DNA from: Symsagittifera roscoffensis
Lineage: Eukaryota > Xenacoelomorpha > Acoela > Convolutidae
Direction of reading: 5' to 3'
Assembly (NCBI RefSeq): GCF_963678635.1
Contig: NC_087067.1
Location: 3,605,072 to 3,669,071 of the forward strand
DNA: 64,000 nucleotides
The notes beneath the pieces were generated by a model. It made no database searches. It was not told where the DNA came from and was given only the letters and a program-made list of their open reading frames with translations. Position 1 is the first letter of the stretch. Each line of letters starts with the position of its first letter. Positions 55,501 through 63,997 of this stretch are shown here, piece after piece. The translations under genes were made by a program, and so were the position numbers.

Positions 55501-56138
55501 TTCGCCGGCATCTTTCGTATCTTTCTGTCTGCGACTTTTGAGCTCCCCATTGGTAGCGTTGTATGGCTAACTTCCCTTTTGGTCATTACGTCTTGGGAGA
55601 GCTGGACTCTGCCCGTATCGTCGACCGTTCCATGGGGTGCAGTCACCCCGGAACCCGGCGCATTCCTGTTGGCCACTAGTCGTCCAGCTGTCTCTATCAG
55701 CTTCCTCATCGTCTGCTCCACGACTGGGTCACCTAAGGTATCACTCGGGTCCGGGATTGTCATTCGACCTGTTGCAGTTAGGATTCGCGTTTCTGTCGTT
55801 TGACTCATTTCTCGAGGCGTCAAGAGCTCAATCGGGGACTGCCCACGAGGAATACTCCTTGCAGGTATCACTTTTTCCACGGCTGTTGTCAATGCCAACC
55901 GCTCCGATCGCTCCTTGTAGTCCCGCCTCAAGCGTTCAATTTGTTCACCCTGCTTTTTGTTGCAGTCTTCAAACAATCTCTTCCACATGTCTCTGTCTTC
56001 CTCCGTGGTGAGCATGGTCTTAGTCATTTCATCCAGCTCCTTTCTGGTCGTTTCCAGCTCGTCTTTCATCCCATCTAGATCTTGCATGGGTTGATTCGTT
56101 TGAACCCCAGGTTCTACTCTCGCCCTCTTTGGTGGCAC
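52500..56138 (-). CDS. SGNH/GDSL hydrolase-domain protein of a retroelement
   Basis: 1212 intact codons. Residues 20-95 form a coiled coil. An SGNH/GDSL-type esterase domain spans about 260-440, with block I ILGDS (265-269), a Gly in FGGAT (block II), block III GTNN (316-319) and the block V His in THGIHFD (412-417). The region 700-880 looks like a second, degenerate SGNH fold (FWPDVIIMAAVD, VFAGINDHLH, ALSPGYARLPDG), and 900-1212 is helical. Such esterase domains are known in ORF1 of CR1-type LINEs and in extra ORFs of some rotifer LTR elements, where lipid or membrane association has been proposed. The printed first codon is GTG and the frame is open further upstream, so this is part of a longer protein. 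Long intact length contrasts with the broken pol. Confidence 0.75.
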   Translation of the reverse strand: MPPKRARVEPGVQTNQPMQDLDGMKDELETTRKELDEMTKTMLTTEEDRDMWKRLFEDCNKKQGEQIERLRRDYKERSERLALTTAVEKVIPARSIPRGQSPIELLTPREMSQTTETRILTATGRMTIPDPSDTLGDPVVEQTMRKLIETAGRLVANRNAPGSGVTAPHGTVDDTGRVQLSQDVMTKREVSHTTLPMGSSKVADRKIRKMPAKKVSRVIDVQKNNQLKYNFTGVPEADPSACFNRATWSPAVNPQQPPLGTSHLILGDSLVRVLSNLRTSWITPVMAFGGATIAQLFRMGELMNPGRIPNVMILVGTNNISRSSDEEEALWESMMVCLFTTLWQKFNCAVLTVCTVPMNTRTLTAAGRRHNEGVIKWNNILRNLASRNAGRMILMNIEHELRAMGQAKLTTHGIHFDSIEGKAWLNRVFQERLDELEVELFDTGMLKAEGASNEPTISTCVPPNLETRLGVVRAVTIYRPQSSSEPGHRTDVRDRLGEAPLRRTINPRRRLGPVNSTAETTNTSRWDTRSETTSTSREERRPNRSSLMWSRPIPSPWHIYKDDLMKLNLQTVSFAADAMRMLNGLRLSVSGLYSITGVDWLIAAGLKISSTTALMFADLEGLPSNNTMGPVNAKPLQDVKLNHDEGNPKERPGRFLITWAPIGQHVKMFWQLKTPPGHVKERVYPKQVNQEGDVQRYGGLQAIKKDETIFAAYDKAQIWKAKIKIVANSDFVHTSKSLFWPDVIIMAAVDMDLMQSVSMAIRVQRQTEMNPITIVFAGINDHLHIRGFLSRLREPTTAEAAVWPAIKDILESMGEVVDTLKEGSFTKMTPRAVFALSPGYARLPDGLKFVYAIVTLISEGKYDVIISAPNREIEMENLRPLRAELPAVLLDISNAMRGFKDHSLHMLVLDEVLGLELSNFSRQLKLKPGIDDDHRVIVAMSNDLWSRGMDIKEEGVRRKNSKDTRAHLEAMFLRTKPEANQWLHLTPRVVALGADAFEQGPVMIRKIHAYLVREVNLAENAEGKAAEFVNRVCQVTLETFWAQKVKGEEGFERTDSILEWLGAGWTASSLAKVYPKLSRYLIKEFLQAVVEVSIVELLALFVTFVVENFVKRPVVLLTEGVQKLRLDGLLTLIAITHGNLGGLMNLTRYPEQMRENVRRFDVKKATDSWNKTRDLRHTLIQYLLQQNRFGTGEDETIEKEEDVRQHVGACPY

Positions 56139-56146
56139 AGCTATTC

Positions 56147-56440
56147 TCAGTGGTGAACTAGACGAGGGATTCTCCTCAGTCCAGTCTTGGGTTTGGAGGG
56201 CAAAGGCATCTCACCTGGTTGGTAAGTCCTAGAACTTCCCAATCCAGGCTCGTTCGCCAAGTCACTCCCTGAGAGAGCCCCGTTTCTCCACCTCATCACT
56301 CTCATGTACGGGCGGTCTAATACTCCCCTCTCTCCGTATGCTGCCATCAATAGGATTTCCGTGGGGCGGTCCCCACGGTTGTCATGCCCCAAGATGTTTA
56401 TCAGGGCGGTCAGCAACATGACTACCTCTGGGTCCTTCAA
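56147..56440 (-). CDS. N-proximal segment of the SGNH polyprotein
   Basis: 97 open codons (VVMLLTALINILGHD; RPYMRVMRWRNG) without a proper ATG at the start. It overlaps the small upstream ORF and runs into the frame of the 1212-codon ORF near 56170, again by a one-base change. Confidence 0.4.
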   Translation of the reverse strand: MKDPEVVMLLTALINILGHDNRGDRPTEILLMAAYGERGVLDRPYMRVMRWRNGALSGSDLANEPGLGSSRTYQPGEMPLPSKPKTGLRRIPRLVHH

Positions 56441-56541
56441 AGAAAGTCTCCATCCATTAGCCGACGATAGATCGCATCTACCATCGGTCCTACATATGCC
56501 TCTGCCAGGTCCATCAATTCATCCAAGTTGAAGTTATCCAT
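56437..56541 (-). CDS. Probable start of the SGNH polyprotein
   Basis: 34 codons plus stop, beginning MDNFNLDELMDLAEAY in an A-rich context (AAAAGAGAATGG). It is the first ATG after the AT-rich spacer and leads straight into the next segment via a shift near 56440. This is the best candidate for the true translation start of the second unit. Confidence 0.4.
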   Translation of the reverse strand: MDNFNLDELMDLAEAYVGPMVDAIYRRLMDGDFL

Positions 56542-56927
56542 TCTCTTTTCGGGTTCGATTCGATTTGATTTAATGATTTGACTCAAGTGAGTAATTAAAC
56601 GACCAATCAGGATCTAGAAAAGAGGTCACGATTATCACATTTGTCCGCTTCACCTTAACTTCTTGTTAAAATTTATTTAAAACAGTCAGATAAAAAGATT
56701 TTGATCCTAAAATTTATTAAAATCAATCAGTCTCTAAAATTTGGAGTTCGACCTAAGATTGGACAGTCCAAATTTTGTATCTATTCCTAAGATTGACATT
56801 CAGTTGTTCGTGGTCACTAACTCCTTCTTACCCAGGATCTTAATAACATAACATATAACATAACATAACACATATAACAGACACTACACACCCTTTAGTC
56901 TGACACCCTCTTGCATGTCACCTTAAC
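56542..56927. other. AT-rich spacer between pol and SGNH units
   Basis: No coding content. It contains AATTTATTAAAATC/AATTTATTTAAAAC words and a TAACATA microsatellite (56846-56880). A promoter or splice acceptor for the second unit could lie here; a clear one is not visible. Confidence 0.4.
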
Positions 56928-57480
56928 TCAGCCTATACTTAAGTAATATTTCTTATGTAAGTATACTTGTATATTAGTATCAGAGAAGATTACGTGTATG
57001 AGCGCGTACAGTTCCCGAGGATACAGTCGTCCTCTGTTCGGATCGTACACTGGAAGCGAAAGCTCCTTCACTTCCCTTCCCACGAGGAAGTCTCTCAATC
57101 TCGTCAAGGACAAGACTAGGTTTTCCGGGTCCACGTGCCGCTTCTACGTCGCCCGTGTCACTAAGAAGCATAGGTTTTTTCCCGGTATCTGTGACGCCGC
57201 CGGAGGCAAGGCTGCTACGCCCCCTATTCCTGGTCTTTGCTTCTAAAGGAATTCTATGTTTTTATATTCTCTCTTAAAATCCGCTGCTAACGCTGTCTTA
57301 AGACTCATGTCTGCCGTGATTGCTATCGCACCTGTTCTATTTGTGAGTATGAAATCACTTCTGTTTATGCTACCTGAATATTCATTTGGTAAAATAAAAT
57401 ATGACTCAACTACCCTCCCTATGTCCGGTTTCTTAGGGTCCTCGCCTGTTTCCGATTCTAAATATCCTGTCTCTCTTGCT
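56928..57480 (-). pseudogene. C-terminal extension of the integrase polyprotein
   Basis: After the nominal integrase stop, another frame opens at an A7 run (57491-57497) and stays coding for ~80 codons (GYLESETGEDPKKPDIGRVVESYFILP). Two further shifts near 57246 and 57095 lead to FLVGREVKELSLPVYDPNRG and the end at 56928. Plus-strand ORFs at 56998-57246 and 57256-57519 overlap this and are considered less likely. Confidence 0.4.
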
Positions 57481-57484
57481 ATTC

Positions 57485-59389
57485 TTATTTTTTTATTAAT
57501 AAATTTTCAGTGTGGGTAATTCCTACCCCCACTCCCCGGACAAAAATATCAATCGACGTCCCCGTCGATCGCATACCGGGTATCAAGTCGAATTTGGAAG
57601 CCGGAATGAGTAGTCGCCCTTCCTGGGTAGCCCAGGAAGGATCCTCATGTTCGGTTTTCATGTATTTCATGCTTCCACGATCTACATCTTGAATCGTGAA
57701 ACTGATCTCCTTTAGGTCCGACGTCATTTCGTTCAGCCATTCCAAGACACGCAGATTCGTCAACTCTTGTTCGTGGGATTGCTGTTGCTCGTCGTCAAGT
57801 TCTACCTCGTGTTTCGACCGGTCATCGACCCACAAATCGTCGTGATCATCGACTATGTCAATGTCCTGTGACACAGTTATTTCTTCTAGACCCACTACTT
57901 CTTCCCCTATCTTCTTTAGGTCTATCCTGTCCACTACAAAATCGTCGCCGTAAGGGTTATATATTTTTCTGGGTCTTGTCTTGTCATTCTGTCGAGTCTG
58001 TTTCGTGAACGGAAGATCCGGTTCCAAACTCTTGGGTACCTCCCTTTGTTCAGGGTCTTGCCAGTCCTCTTCTGCGTAGAGCAAAATTTCATCATCCGCT
58101 TCAATCACCTCAATTGGATCCAGGTCCAGTGGTGTACTTGTTCCTTCCTCTATGACTTCATTTCCATCGTTTTTTTCCCTGATGCCCTTCTCGTTGACCT
58201 CACAAGCAGGGTCCATCATTAGATAATCCCCCTCTTCCATGTCTGCAGGTATACACCAGTCTTCTGTCGATGGATTGTGTGGCTTAATGTTTTCGTAACG
58301 AGCGGCTCGGCCAGTACTCAGTCTATAGAAGCGTCCCTCCTGGTGCAACTCCGTAATCATGAAGGGTTCCCTCCACTTTTTTAGGAGCTTTTTCGTTCCT
58401 TTCGGTGGTATGACGTTCTGAAATACCCATACGTAGTCCCCTACCGAATAAGCTTTTGCACCAGCTGCTTTCTTGTCAAATCTTTTCCTCTGCCTTGCCT
58501 GTGCTTGCTGATTATTTCGTCTACACAAGTCGTTCAACTCTTGCTGACGTCTAATTACATCCCTTTCATAGACCTGTGGTGACGTCTTCTTACCCTCATA
58601 CTCTGGGTAGAAGAAAGTCAAGGGCAAACACTTCTCGTGACCGGTTAGCATCATATGTGGACTAACTCCGGTGGTGGAATGTTGCGTGCTATTGTAAGCT
58701 CCCATCACATGTAGAAGATATCTGTCCCAATCGGTCATGTACCTGGAACAATATACCCTCAGCATCGACACTAACGTTCTATTTTGTCTTTCCACTAAGC
58801 CATTCGTCTGGGGATGGTATGTCGTGGAGTGGGCCTGAGCCACCTGCGAACGTCGCATTACCTCTTTTGTAAGTTTTCCCACGAAAGCTGTTCCGTTATC
58901 CGATTGAAACGTCATCGGACAACCTTGTCTCGCTATCCACGTATTGATCAGGTGGTCGCACGTCTCTTCCGCTGAGGCAGTTATGCAGGGCACGGCCTCT
59001 GCATACTTCGTGAAGTGATCTATCATGAAAAAGACTTGATTATAACCACTGTCTGTCATGCATATCTTTTGGTGATCTATCTGCACCACCTCGTTGAATT
59101 CGGACGACTCGATCGATTGTAAAGTAAACTGATATTTCCTTGGATCCTTGACCTGTTGACATGACAGACATGCTGTTACCCACTTATCGCATGCTTTTTT
59201 CATTCCAAGCCCCTCAAAGTGCTTCAGGATCCTCTGATATACTTTGTCGATCCCCTGATGGCCCATCTGATCATGCGACCTGAATAAGAGTTCTGTCTGA
59301 TAGAGTTGCGGCAACACCATCGCGTTATACTTGTTTATGACTTTGTCTTCATATCTTCTCTTGCAAGCCACAATCCCGTACTTGTTCAA
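57485..59389 (-). CDS. Integrase
   Basis: 634 codons. An HHCC zinc-binding domain (HDQMGHQG...CLSCQQ) precedes the catalytic core with Asp in VQIDHQK, Asp in FQSDNGTAF and Glu in GLVERQNR, followed by a GPY/F-like region (KKLLKKWREPFMI) and ~250 acidic residues. It inserts element cDNA into the host genome. The core is intact with all three acidic residues, while the frame connecting it to RNase H is broken. The true N terminus lies upstream in the preceding ORF. Confidence 0.9.
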   Translation of the reverse strand: MNKYGIVACKRRYEDKVINKYNAMVLPQLYQTELLFRSHDQMGHQGIDKVYQRILKHFEGLGMKKACDKWVTACLSCQQVKDPRKYQFTLQSIESSEFNEVVQIDHQKICMTDSGYNQVFFMIDHFTKYAEAVPCITASAEETCDHLINTWIARQGCPMTFQSDNGTAFVGKLTKEVMRRSQVAQAHSTTYHPQTNGLVERQNRTLVSMLRVYCSRYMTDWDRYLLHVMGAYNSTQHSTTGVSPHMMLTGHEKCLPLTFFYPEYEGKKTSPQVYERDVIRRQQELNDLCRRNNQQAQARQRKRFDKKAAGAKAYSVGDYVWVFQNVIPPKGTKKLLKKWREPFMITELHQEGRFYRLSTGRAARYENIKPHNPSTEDWCIPADMEEGDYLMMDPACEVNEKGIREKNDGNEVIEEGTSTPLDLDPIEVIEADDEILLYAEEDWQDPEQREVPKSLEPDLPFTKQTRQNDKTRPRKIYNPYGDDFVVDRIDLKKIGEEVVGLEEITVSQDIDIVDDHDDLWVDDRSKHEVELDDEQQQSHEQELTNLRVLEWLNEMTSDLKEISFTIQDVDRGSMKYMKTEHEDPSWATQEGRLLIPASKFDLIPGMRSTGTSIDIFVRGVGVGITHTENLLIKK

Positions 59390-59711
59390 GTATTCCCTCT
59401 TTCTGCATAAAAAACTGTCTCAGAATGCGGTAACTGTCTTCCTCGAGGTCTCCTTTGTCCGATGAACCATTTTCGATCCACTTTTTCAGGTTGCTTGTCA
59501 TGCGGTCATTTCTCTGCGCTCTTAGTAGTTCCGAGAGTCTGTATCTTGCCTTCAAGTACGTCTTCATGACCCTCATCTGACTATTCAGCTCATTGGGCTG
59601 ATGCGTATCTTCTTCCATCTTAACGCACCAAATCTTTGCCAATGGCTGTGTTTCCTGTTCGAATGGCTGAAGATCAGTCCTGACTACCTTTTTTTGTGGC
59701 AACAGGCTCAT
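59349..59711 (-). pseudogene. Pol segment before integrase
   Basis: 120 codons, helical and charged. Coding continues into the integrase frame with a one-base shift near 59395 and back into the spacer ORF by a shift near 59820. Confidence 0.5.
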
Positions 59712-59779
59712 CGAGCGTTTCGATACCGCTATTGTTTGCAGATCATCCGCTGCGTTATCAAAGACTCTTTCACCTGGTA

Positions 59780-60349
59780 TTAGGTAGCGATCACTGTCAG
59801 GGTCCTGGTATACCTCTCTCTGTCCAGATCCCTTGCTCGAGTTTCCATTAGTAGTGTGTGGATCGCTAGTTCTGACAGTTCCGATCCTGAGCTCGAGTTC
59901 CTGTCTGAGTAGGTGTCAATTCCTGAGTTTCGGGAATTGTCATCTGTTGAATAGTCTGCGACGGAGTCTGCACCATCTCCTGGGTCAGTTCTGTGCTTTC
60001 TTAGCATCCATCTGAACTCCCCGGACAAAACTTTGTTCTCCAGGTCCTGCTTCTCATCAGGAACTTTTTCATCTACATCAGACTCCCCGGACAAACTTCC
60101 TTGTCCAGGGTGTTGATCTTGAACTCGCCGGCTCTTCTCGTTGTTTGTCTCCCCGGACAAACAATCTTGCACCAGGTTTCGTTCAACCTTTTCACCTTCT
60201 TTATCCTGATCCACAAAGGTAACGGTTTTCTTCTTTTGCGCATCGTTCCCCTGTTCTTTCCGTCTGTAAGAAGTACTGGTTAAAACCTCGTGTGGTATTG
60301 AGGATACTAGTTGCTGAAATATTGTCCTACAATTCCCTCTCGTTCTCAT
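59780..60349 (-). pseudogene. Disordered Pol spacer with repeated LSGE motifs
   Basis: 189 codons, very acidic and Ser/Asp-rich. Three LSGE motifs (CLSGET, SLSGES, VLSGEF) occur at 30-40 residue spacing, each encoded by TTGTCCGGGGA-like DNA. Such spaced motifs could be protease cleavage or binding sites. It sits between RNase H and integrase; length and disorder are unusual for Ty3/gypsy Pol. Confidence 0.4.
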
Positions 60350-60359
60350 TGTGTTGTCG

Positions 60360-60704
60360 TCTGGACGGCATGATCTTCACCTTCTCACTGACTGTCAGTG
60401 ATGCCACTGCTGCTGCCCACTCGGGGTCATCTCTGGTCACTTCTCTCTCCTACAATCCACCCAGCATCCGCATCACTTGCGGTGTGACCTGCACCGTTTT
60501 ATCCAATAATGAGAGGCTGTTAATGTTCATGCGAGAGAGTTCCTGCTGGACCAGGTTCGAGCGCAGCAACAGATCCAAGGGCACCGGGTCCTTCTTGGAT
60601 AGGATCTTTATCTCAGCTGCTTTCTCTACAGGTAACTCAGGATGTCTTGGAATTGGATTTCCAGACTTGTCCAACCATCTCGTTAAGGAAAGCGCTTCAT
60701 AAGT
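60360..60704 (-). pseudogene. Pol segment after RNase H, with in-frame stops
   Basis: Directly after the RT/RNase H stop (TAA, 60705) the same frame continues coding (RHPELPVEKAAEIK; LDLLLRSNLVQQEL) to a TAG at 60450, then for about 30 more codons before a shift. Two nonsense codons in one frame indicate true decay. Confidence 0.5.
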
Positions 60705-61949
60705 TTATGTGTCCAGAAACGAGAATCCTTCCTTTATTTCTGCCTGATTGGCTTGCCTTTGTTCCAATCTTTCATAGAACTCGGTTTTCTTGCTGAGGTT
60801 GTCAGCATTCTGCTGTTTGTCACGCATCCTGTGCTCTATTATCATGTGGTAGCCATCTAATCTCACTATCCATCTTCCTATATAACTCTGATCCATCGAG
60901 TTAGTCTTCAACCAGGATAACGCCCTGTTGTCCACGCATAACTTAAAGGGAGCGCACCCCAAGTATGCGCGGTACATTTCCACAAATGTGACTACTGCAA
61001 ACATTTCTGCTTTTGGTGCACCATATTTCATCTCAGTGTCACTTAACACCTTACTGCCATATGCAATGGGACGGAGAACAGTTCTCCCATTCCATTCCTG
61101 CTCCTGATGCAGTATTCCCGAGATGGCTACTACTAATGCGTCTGTGTCAAGAACATACATGCCCTTTTCAGTAGGCATGCCTAGCACTGGCGCTTGGCAT
61201 AGTTCCCGCTTTATGTTCTCAAAGGCCGTTTGAGCTTCATCGCTCCATTCCAACTTTTTCCCTTTGTTGCGCATCAGCTTCTGATTCGGATACACCTTGT
61301 CTGCATATCCTTTTATGAACTCACGGTAATAGTTGGTAAACCCTAGGAAGCTCAATAGCTGTGTGTCCGTTCTGAGAGCCTTCCATGTCAACACAGCTTC
61401 TACTGCTTCCGGGTCCGGCCTCACACCATGCCTGTCCACCATTCTTCCTAGGTACTTGATTGAATCCCTAAGGATTTCACATTTCGATGGTTTGCATTTC
61501 AAGCCTGCTCTCTTCATGCATCCAAAGACCTCATCGAGCCGATCAATGTGGTTTTCTAGGGTCGGTGTTGCTATGACTACGTCATCCACGTAACACATCA
61601 CAAGTTTCCCGTACTTCTTTGTCACTCTGGTCAAAGCCTGAGCCATCAGTCTTTGAAAAGTGGCCGTTGCGTTGCACAAGCCAAAGGGCATCCTCTTCCA
61701 CTGGTACAACCCCAACTCACACGCGAATCCGGTCTTTTCTCTATCCTTCTTACCGAAAGGGACCTGCCAGAAGGCAGACCTCAAGTCCAATGTGGTGAAG
61801 AACTTGGCATCACCAAGCTTAGAGAGGCTGTCGTCTATTCGCGGTATCGGGTACGCATCTTTTATCGTCACCGCGTTCAAATATTGAAAAACGCAACAAA
61901 ATCTTAGCTGCCCCCTTTCTTTTTCGCCATTACCACCCCGCAAGCCCAC
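60705..61949 (-). CDS. Reverse transcriptase and RNase H
   Basis: 414 codons. RT motifs: FTTLDLRSAFWQVPF, FGLCNATATFQRLM, catalytic CYVDDVVIA and LGFTNYYREF. RNase H follows, with VLDTDA and a conserved DNRAL block; note DTDA in place of the usual DASD-type start of RNase H. It copies element RNA to DNA in virus-like particles. The RT N-terminal part is in the next ORF, joined through a G5 run near 61911. Ty3/gypsy affiliation is clear and Cer1-like by overall organisation. Confidence 0.92.
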   Translation of the reverse strand: MGLRGGNGEKERGQLRFCCVFQYLNAVTIKDAYPIPRIDDSLSKLGDAKFFTTLDLRSAFWQVPFGKKDREKTGFACELGLYQWKRMPFGLCNATATFQRLMAQALTRVTKKYGKLVMCYVDDVVIATPTLENHIDRLDEVFGCMKRAGLKCKPSKCEILRDSIKYLGRMVDRHGVRPDPEAVEAVLTWKALRTDTQLLSFLGFTNYYREFIKGYADKVYPNQKLMRNKGKKLEWSDEAQTAFENIKRELCQAPVLGMPTEKGMYVLDTDALVVAISGILHQEQEWNGRTVLRPIAYGSKVLSDTEMKYGAPKAEMFAVVTFVEMYRAYLGCAPFKLCVDNRALSWLKTNSMDQSYIGRWIVRLDGYHMIIEHRMRDKQQNADNLSKKTEFYERLEQRQANQAEIKEGFSFLDT

Positions 61950-62308
61950 GGCAATTTCGAGGGTTCTATCATGTCGTATTCAAGCAGCATTTCGATTTCT
62001 GCTCGGCACGCTCCCGACTTGTGTGGCGTCATTCGTCTCGCGCCTTCTCTGTGCGGAACGGCACCTTCTTCTAGTTCAATTTCGTGTTCGACGAAGTTAC
62101 AGCAACCGATATCCGCCCTATGTTTTGAAAATACATCTGCGTTCCGATTAAGGAGGTCCCGCAATTTTTCGAAATCTCTCTCACCTATTTTCCCTATTAA
62201 ATGTTCTATCTCTGGCAAAACCGGTTTGTCAGATTCTAGTTCATATGACAAGGGGCGTTCCGGAAAATTCGAGCAGCTCGATAAGCCGTCGTCCGTGTCG
62301 GAATTCAT
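61904..62308 (-). pseudogene. Protease-RT linker and RT N terminus
   Basis: 134 codons with HEIELEEGAVPHR, RRMTPHKSGACRAEIEMLL and the WACGVVMAKKK RT entry motif. A one-base change in GGGGG then separates it from the main RT ORF. A TAA-containing ~100-base stretch upstream also carries coding-like sequence in another frame (62330-62400). Confidence 0.7.
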
Positions 62309-62407
62309 TGAGAAGAATTTATGAAAAGATTTTATTTCATTAATCCGTCTTTATTGGCATGATAAGGACAGTCTTTCACACTATGTTTCTTCAAGTTTTG
62401 TGTCTCC

Positions 62408-63997
62408 TCATAGTCGGTCCTCATCTTTGTTGTTAGGCAAAGCGTAACCAAGTTTATTTCCCTGCTGGATTGAAACCGTGGCGTCCAGTGTGTTCAATAA
62501 CACACTGACACACAGTTCGTTTCGAATTACCGAGAAGCTCCGGCCTGAAATCACTGAACGCTGACTATTTGGATTCGGTACCAAACAAACCTGTTTACCA
62601 TCACTTAACGAATTTAAATTTCTCATTATAAAAAGTGCCACCACGGCCTGTCCCGGCTGTAGTTTTACTTTTCTGTATAAAAAAATTGGTACCTTGTTTT
62701 CGTCTGTTATTATTCTAATAATTGGTTTCTTAACATACTTTCGATCCGGGTTCCTAATCCTTATTAGACCGTTGTTCAAGTCAATCATCACGTCAAAATT
62801 CCTGACAAAATCCCTGCCCAAGATGAAGTGGTTGGCGTCGTCCAAATTCTCTACCATCAGGAAGCTCATCCAAAGATCCCGTCCTCCCATGTGGAGGACC
62901 TTTTTTGGTGTTCTTCCGGCGACGTAAATCGCTCCTCGATTGGCTGTTGCTAGTCGGATATTCGTCGGAATTAGATCTTCCATCGTGAAGCCCATTCTTT
63001 CCCAAGTCTTTGTCGGCATCACACTCACTACCGCTCCTGTGTCCAGAAGCCCTGTTACTCCAATCTTCTTTCCGTCGGTGTCGAGCAGATGTGCAGTCCC
63101 ATCTGCTTCGTATCCAATGTGTACTGCGTCTTGCTCCATCATGGCAGCATGGTCTATCCTGCGGACTTTGAGTTCCTCTTCACCCAAATATATCTGCCCT
63201 ATCTGGTCACTGTCTGTTGTTACGTATGTCGTAGTGTAGATACTGATTCCATCTACGTTCAGCATCACTTGATACGGTCCATAGACTTCCACGTAGCGCC
63301 CATGAAGCTTCTTTATGCGAGGGCCACCCGTTGTTAGTAGTGCTCGCACAGCTCTCGATTCAGTGCGTGGCTCCACCTGCCTCAGATAATCTGCATATGT
63401 ATCCAAATGCATCAAAGTGAACTCTGATGGTTCAATCAGATTTCTGATTACCTGTTGTCCCCCTACCGAGATCATTGACTGTATTTTGCTTCCTTGTGGC
63501 ACCATACCAAACCTCTGCCCGGAGATCACATTAAATTTCATGCTGAAACTACTTGGTGCCTTTGTTTCTTCGACTTCTGCTGCCTCGAAGGTATTCAGCT
63601 TCTCCTGTAATTTCTCATTTTCCAATTCGAGCTTCACTTTTTGCTCGATCTCTTTCGTTACCAGTTCCTGCTGCACTATATTTAGAGCATCACTCGCGGC
63701 TGCCCTGTAATCAATCTTGAAGTCGTCCGCCGCAGACACCAGTTCCGGTTCACATGTCTCCTCTGTTACCGCTTGCATTTTCTTCGTTGCCAGCGCCTGC
63801 GTTTTTTCTTTTCGGCGCGCCTCCGCCTCACTCAATAGGCGAGCCTTTCTGGCTTGCACACCCGATAAAGCTTCCTCATGCCTTGGATGCTTGATGTCTG
63901 CTACAGCATCCCAAAATTGCGGACAATCAGATTTAAAATGACCTTCCAAGTTACAAAAGAAACACCTCGGGCCGAATTTTGCAATTACTCCTCTCAT
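62408..63997 (-). CDS. Gag nucleocapsid and aspartic protease, partial
   Basis: 529 codons, continuing past the right edge. A CCHC zinc knuckle (CFFCNLEGHFKSDC) is near the start, then a Lys/Glu-rich coiled coil (about residues 45-145). An aspartic protease follows with LLDTGAVVSVMP (about residue 315) and the matching second motif IILGRDF-like HFILGRDFV (about 395). Cleaves the element polyprotein. Nucleocapsid and protease are in one ORF, as in Cer1-type single-ORF elements. The reading frame is intact in the window. Confidence 0.9.
   Translation of the reverse strand: MRGVIAKFGPRCFFCNLEGHFKSDCPQFWDAVADIKHPRHEEALSGVQARKARLLSEAEARRKEKTQALATKKMQAVTEETCEPELVSAADDFKIDYRAAASDALNIVQQELVTKEIEQKVKLELENEKLQEKLNTFEAAEVEETKAPSSFSMKFNVISGQRFGMVPQGSKIQSMISVGGQQVIRNLIEPSEFTLMHLDTYADYLRQVEPRTESRAVRALLTTGGPRIKKLHGRYVEVYGPYQVMLNVDGISIYTTTYVTTDSDQIGQIYLGEEELKVRRIDHAAMMEQDAVHIGYEADGTAHLLDTDGKKIGVTGLLDTGAVVSVMPTKTWERMGFTMEDLIPTNIRLATANRGAIYVAGRTPKKVLHMGGRDLWMSFLMVENLDDANHFILGRDFVRNFDVMIDLNNGLIRIRNPDRKYVKKPIIRIITDENKVPIFLYRKVKLQPGQAVVALFIMRNLNSLSDGKQVCLVPNPNSQRSVISGRSFSVIRNELCVSVLLNTLDATVSIQQGNKLGYALPNNKDEDRL

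Noticed and set aside
52878-55803. Several plus-strand ORFs of 60-270 codons opposite the SGNH gene
   Set aside because: They are antisense shadows of a GC-richer intact minus-strand ORF with clear domains.
56998-57519. Two plus-strand ORFs of 82 and 87 codons
   Set aside because: The minus strand carries pol-continuous coding content here; plus ORFs show no family. Kept only as a weak alternative.
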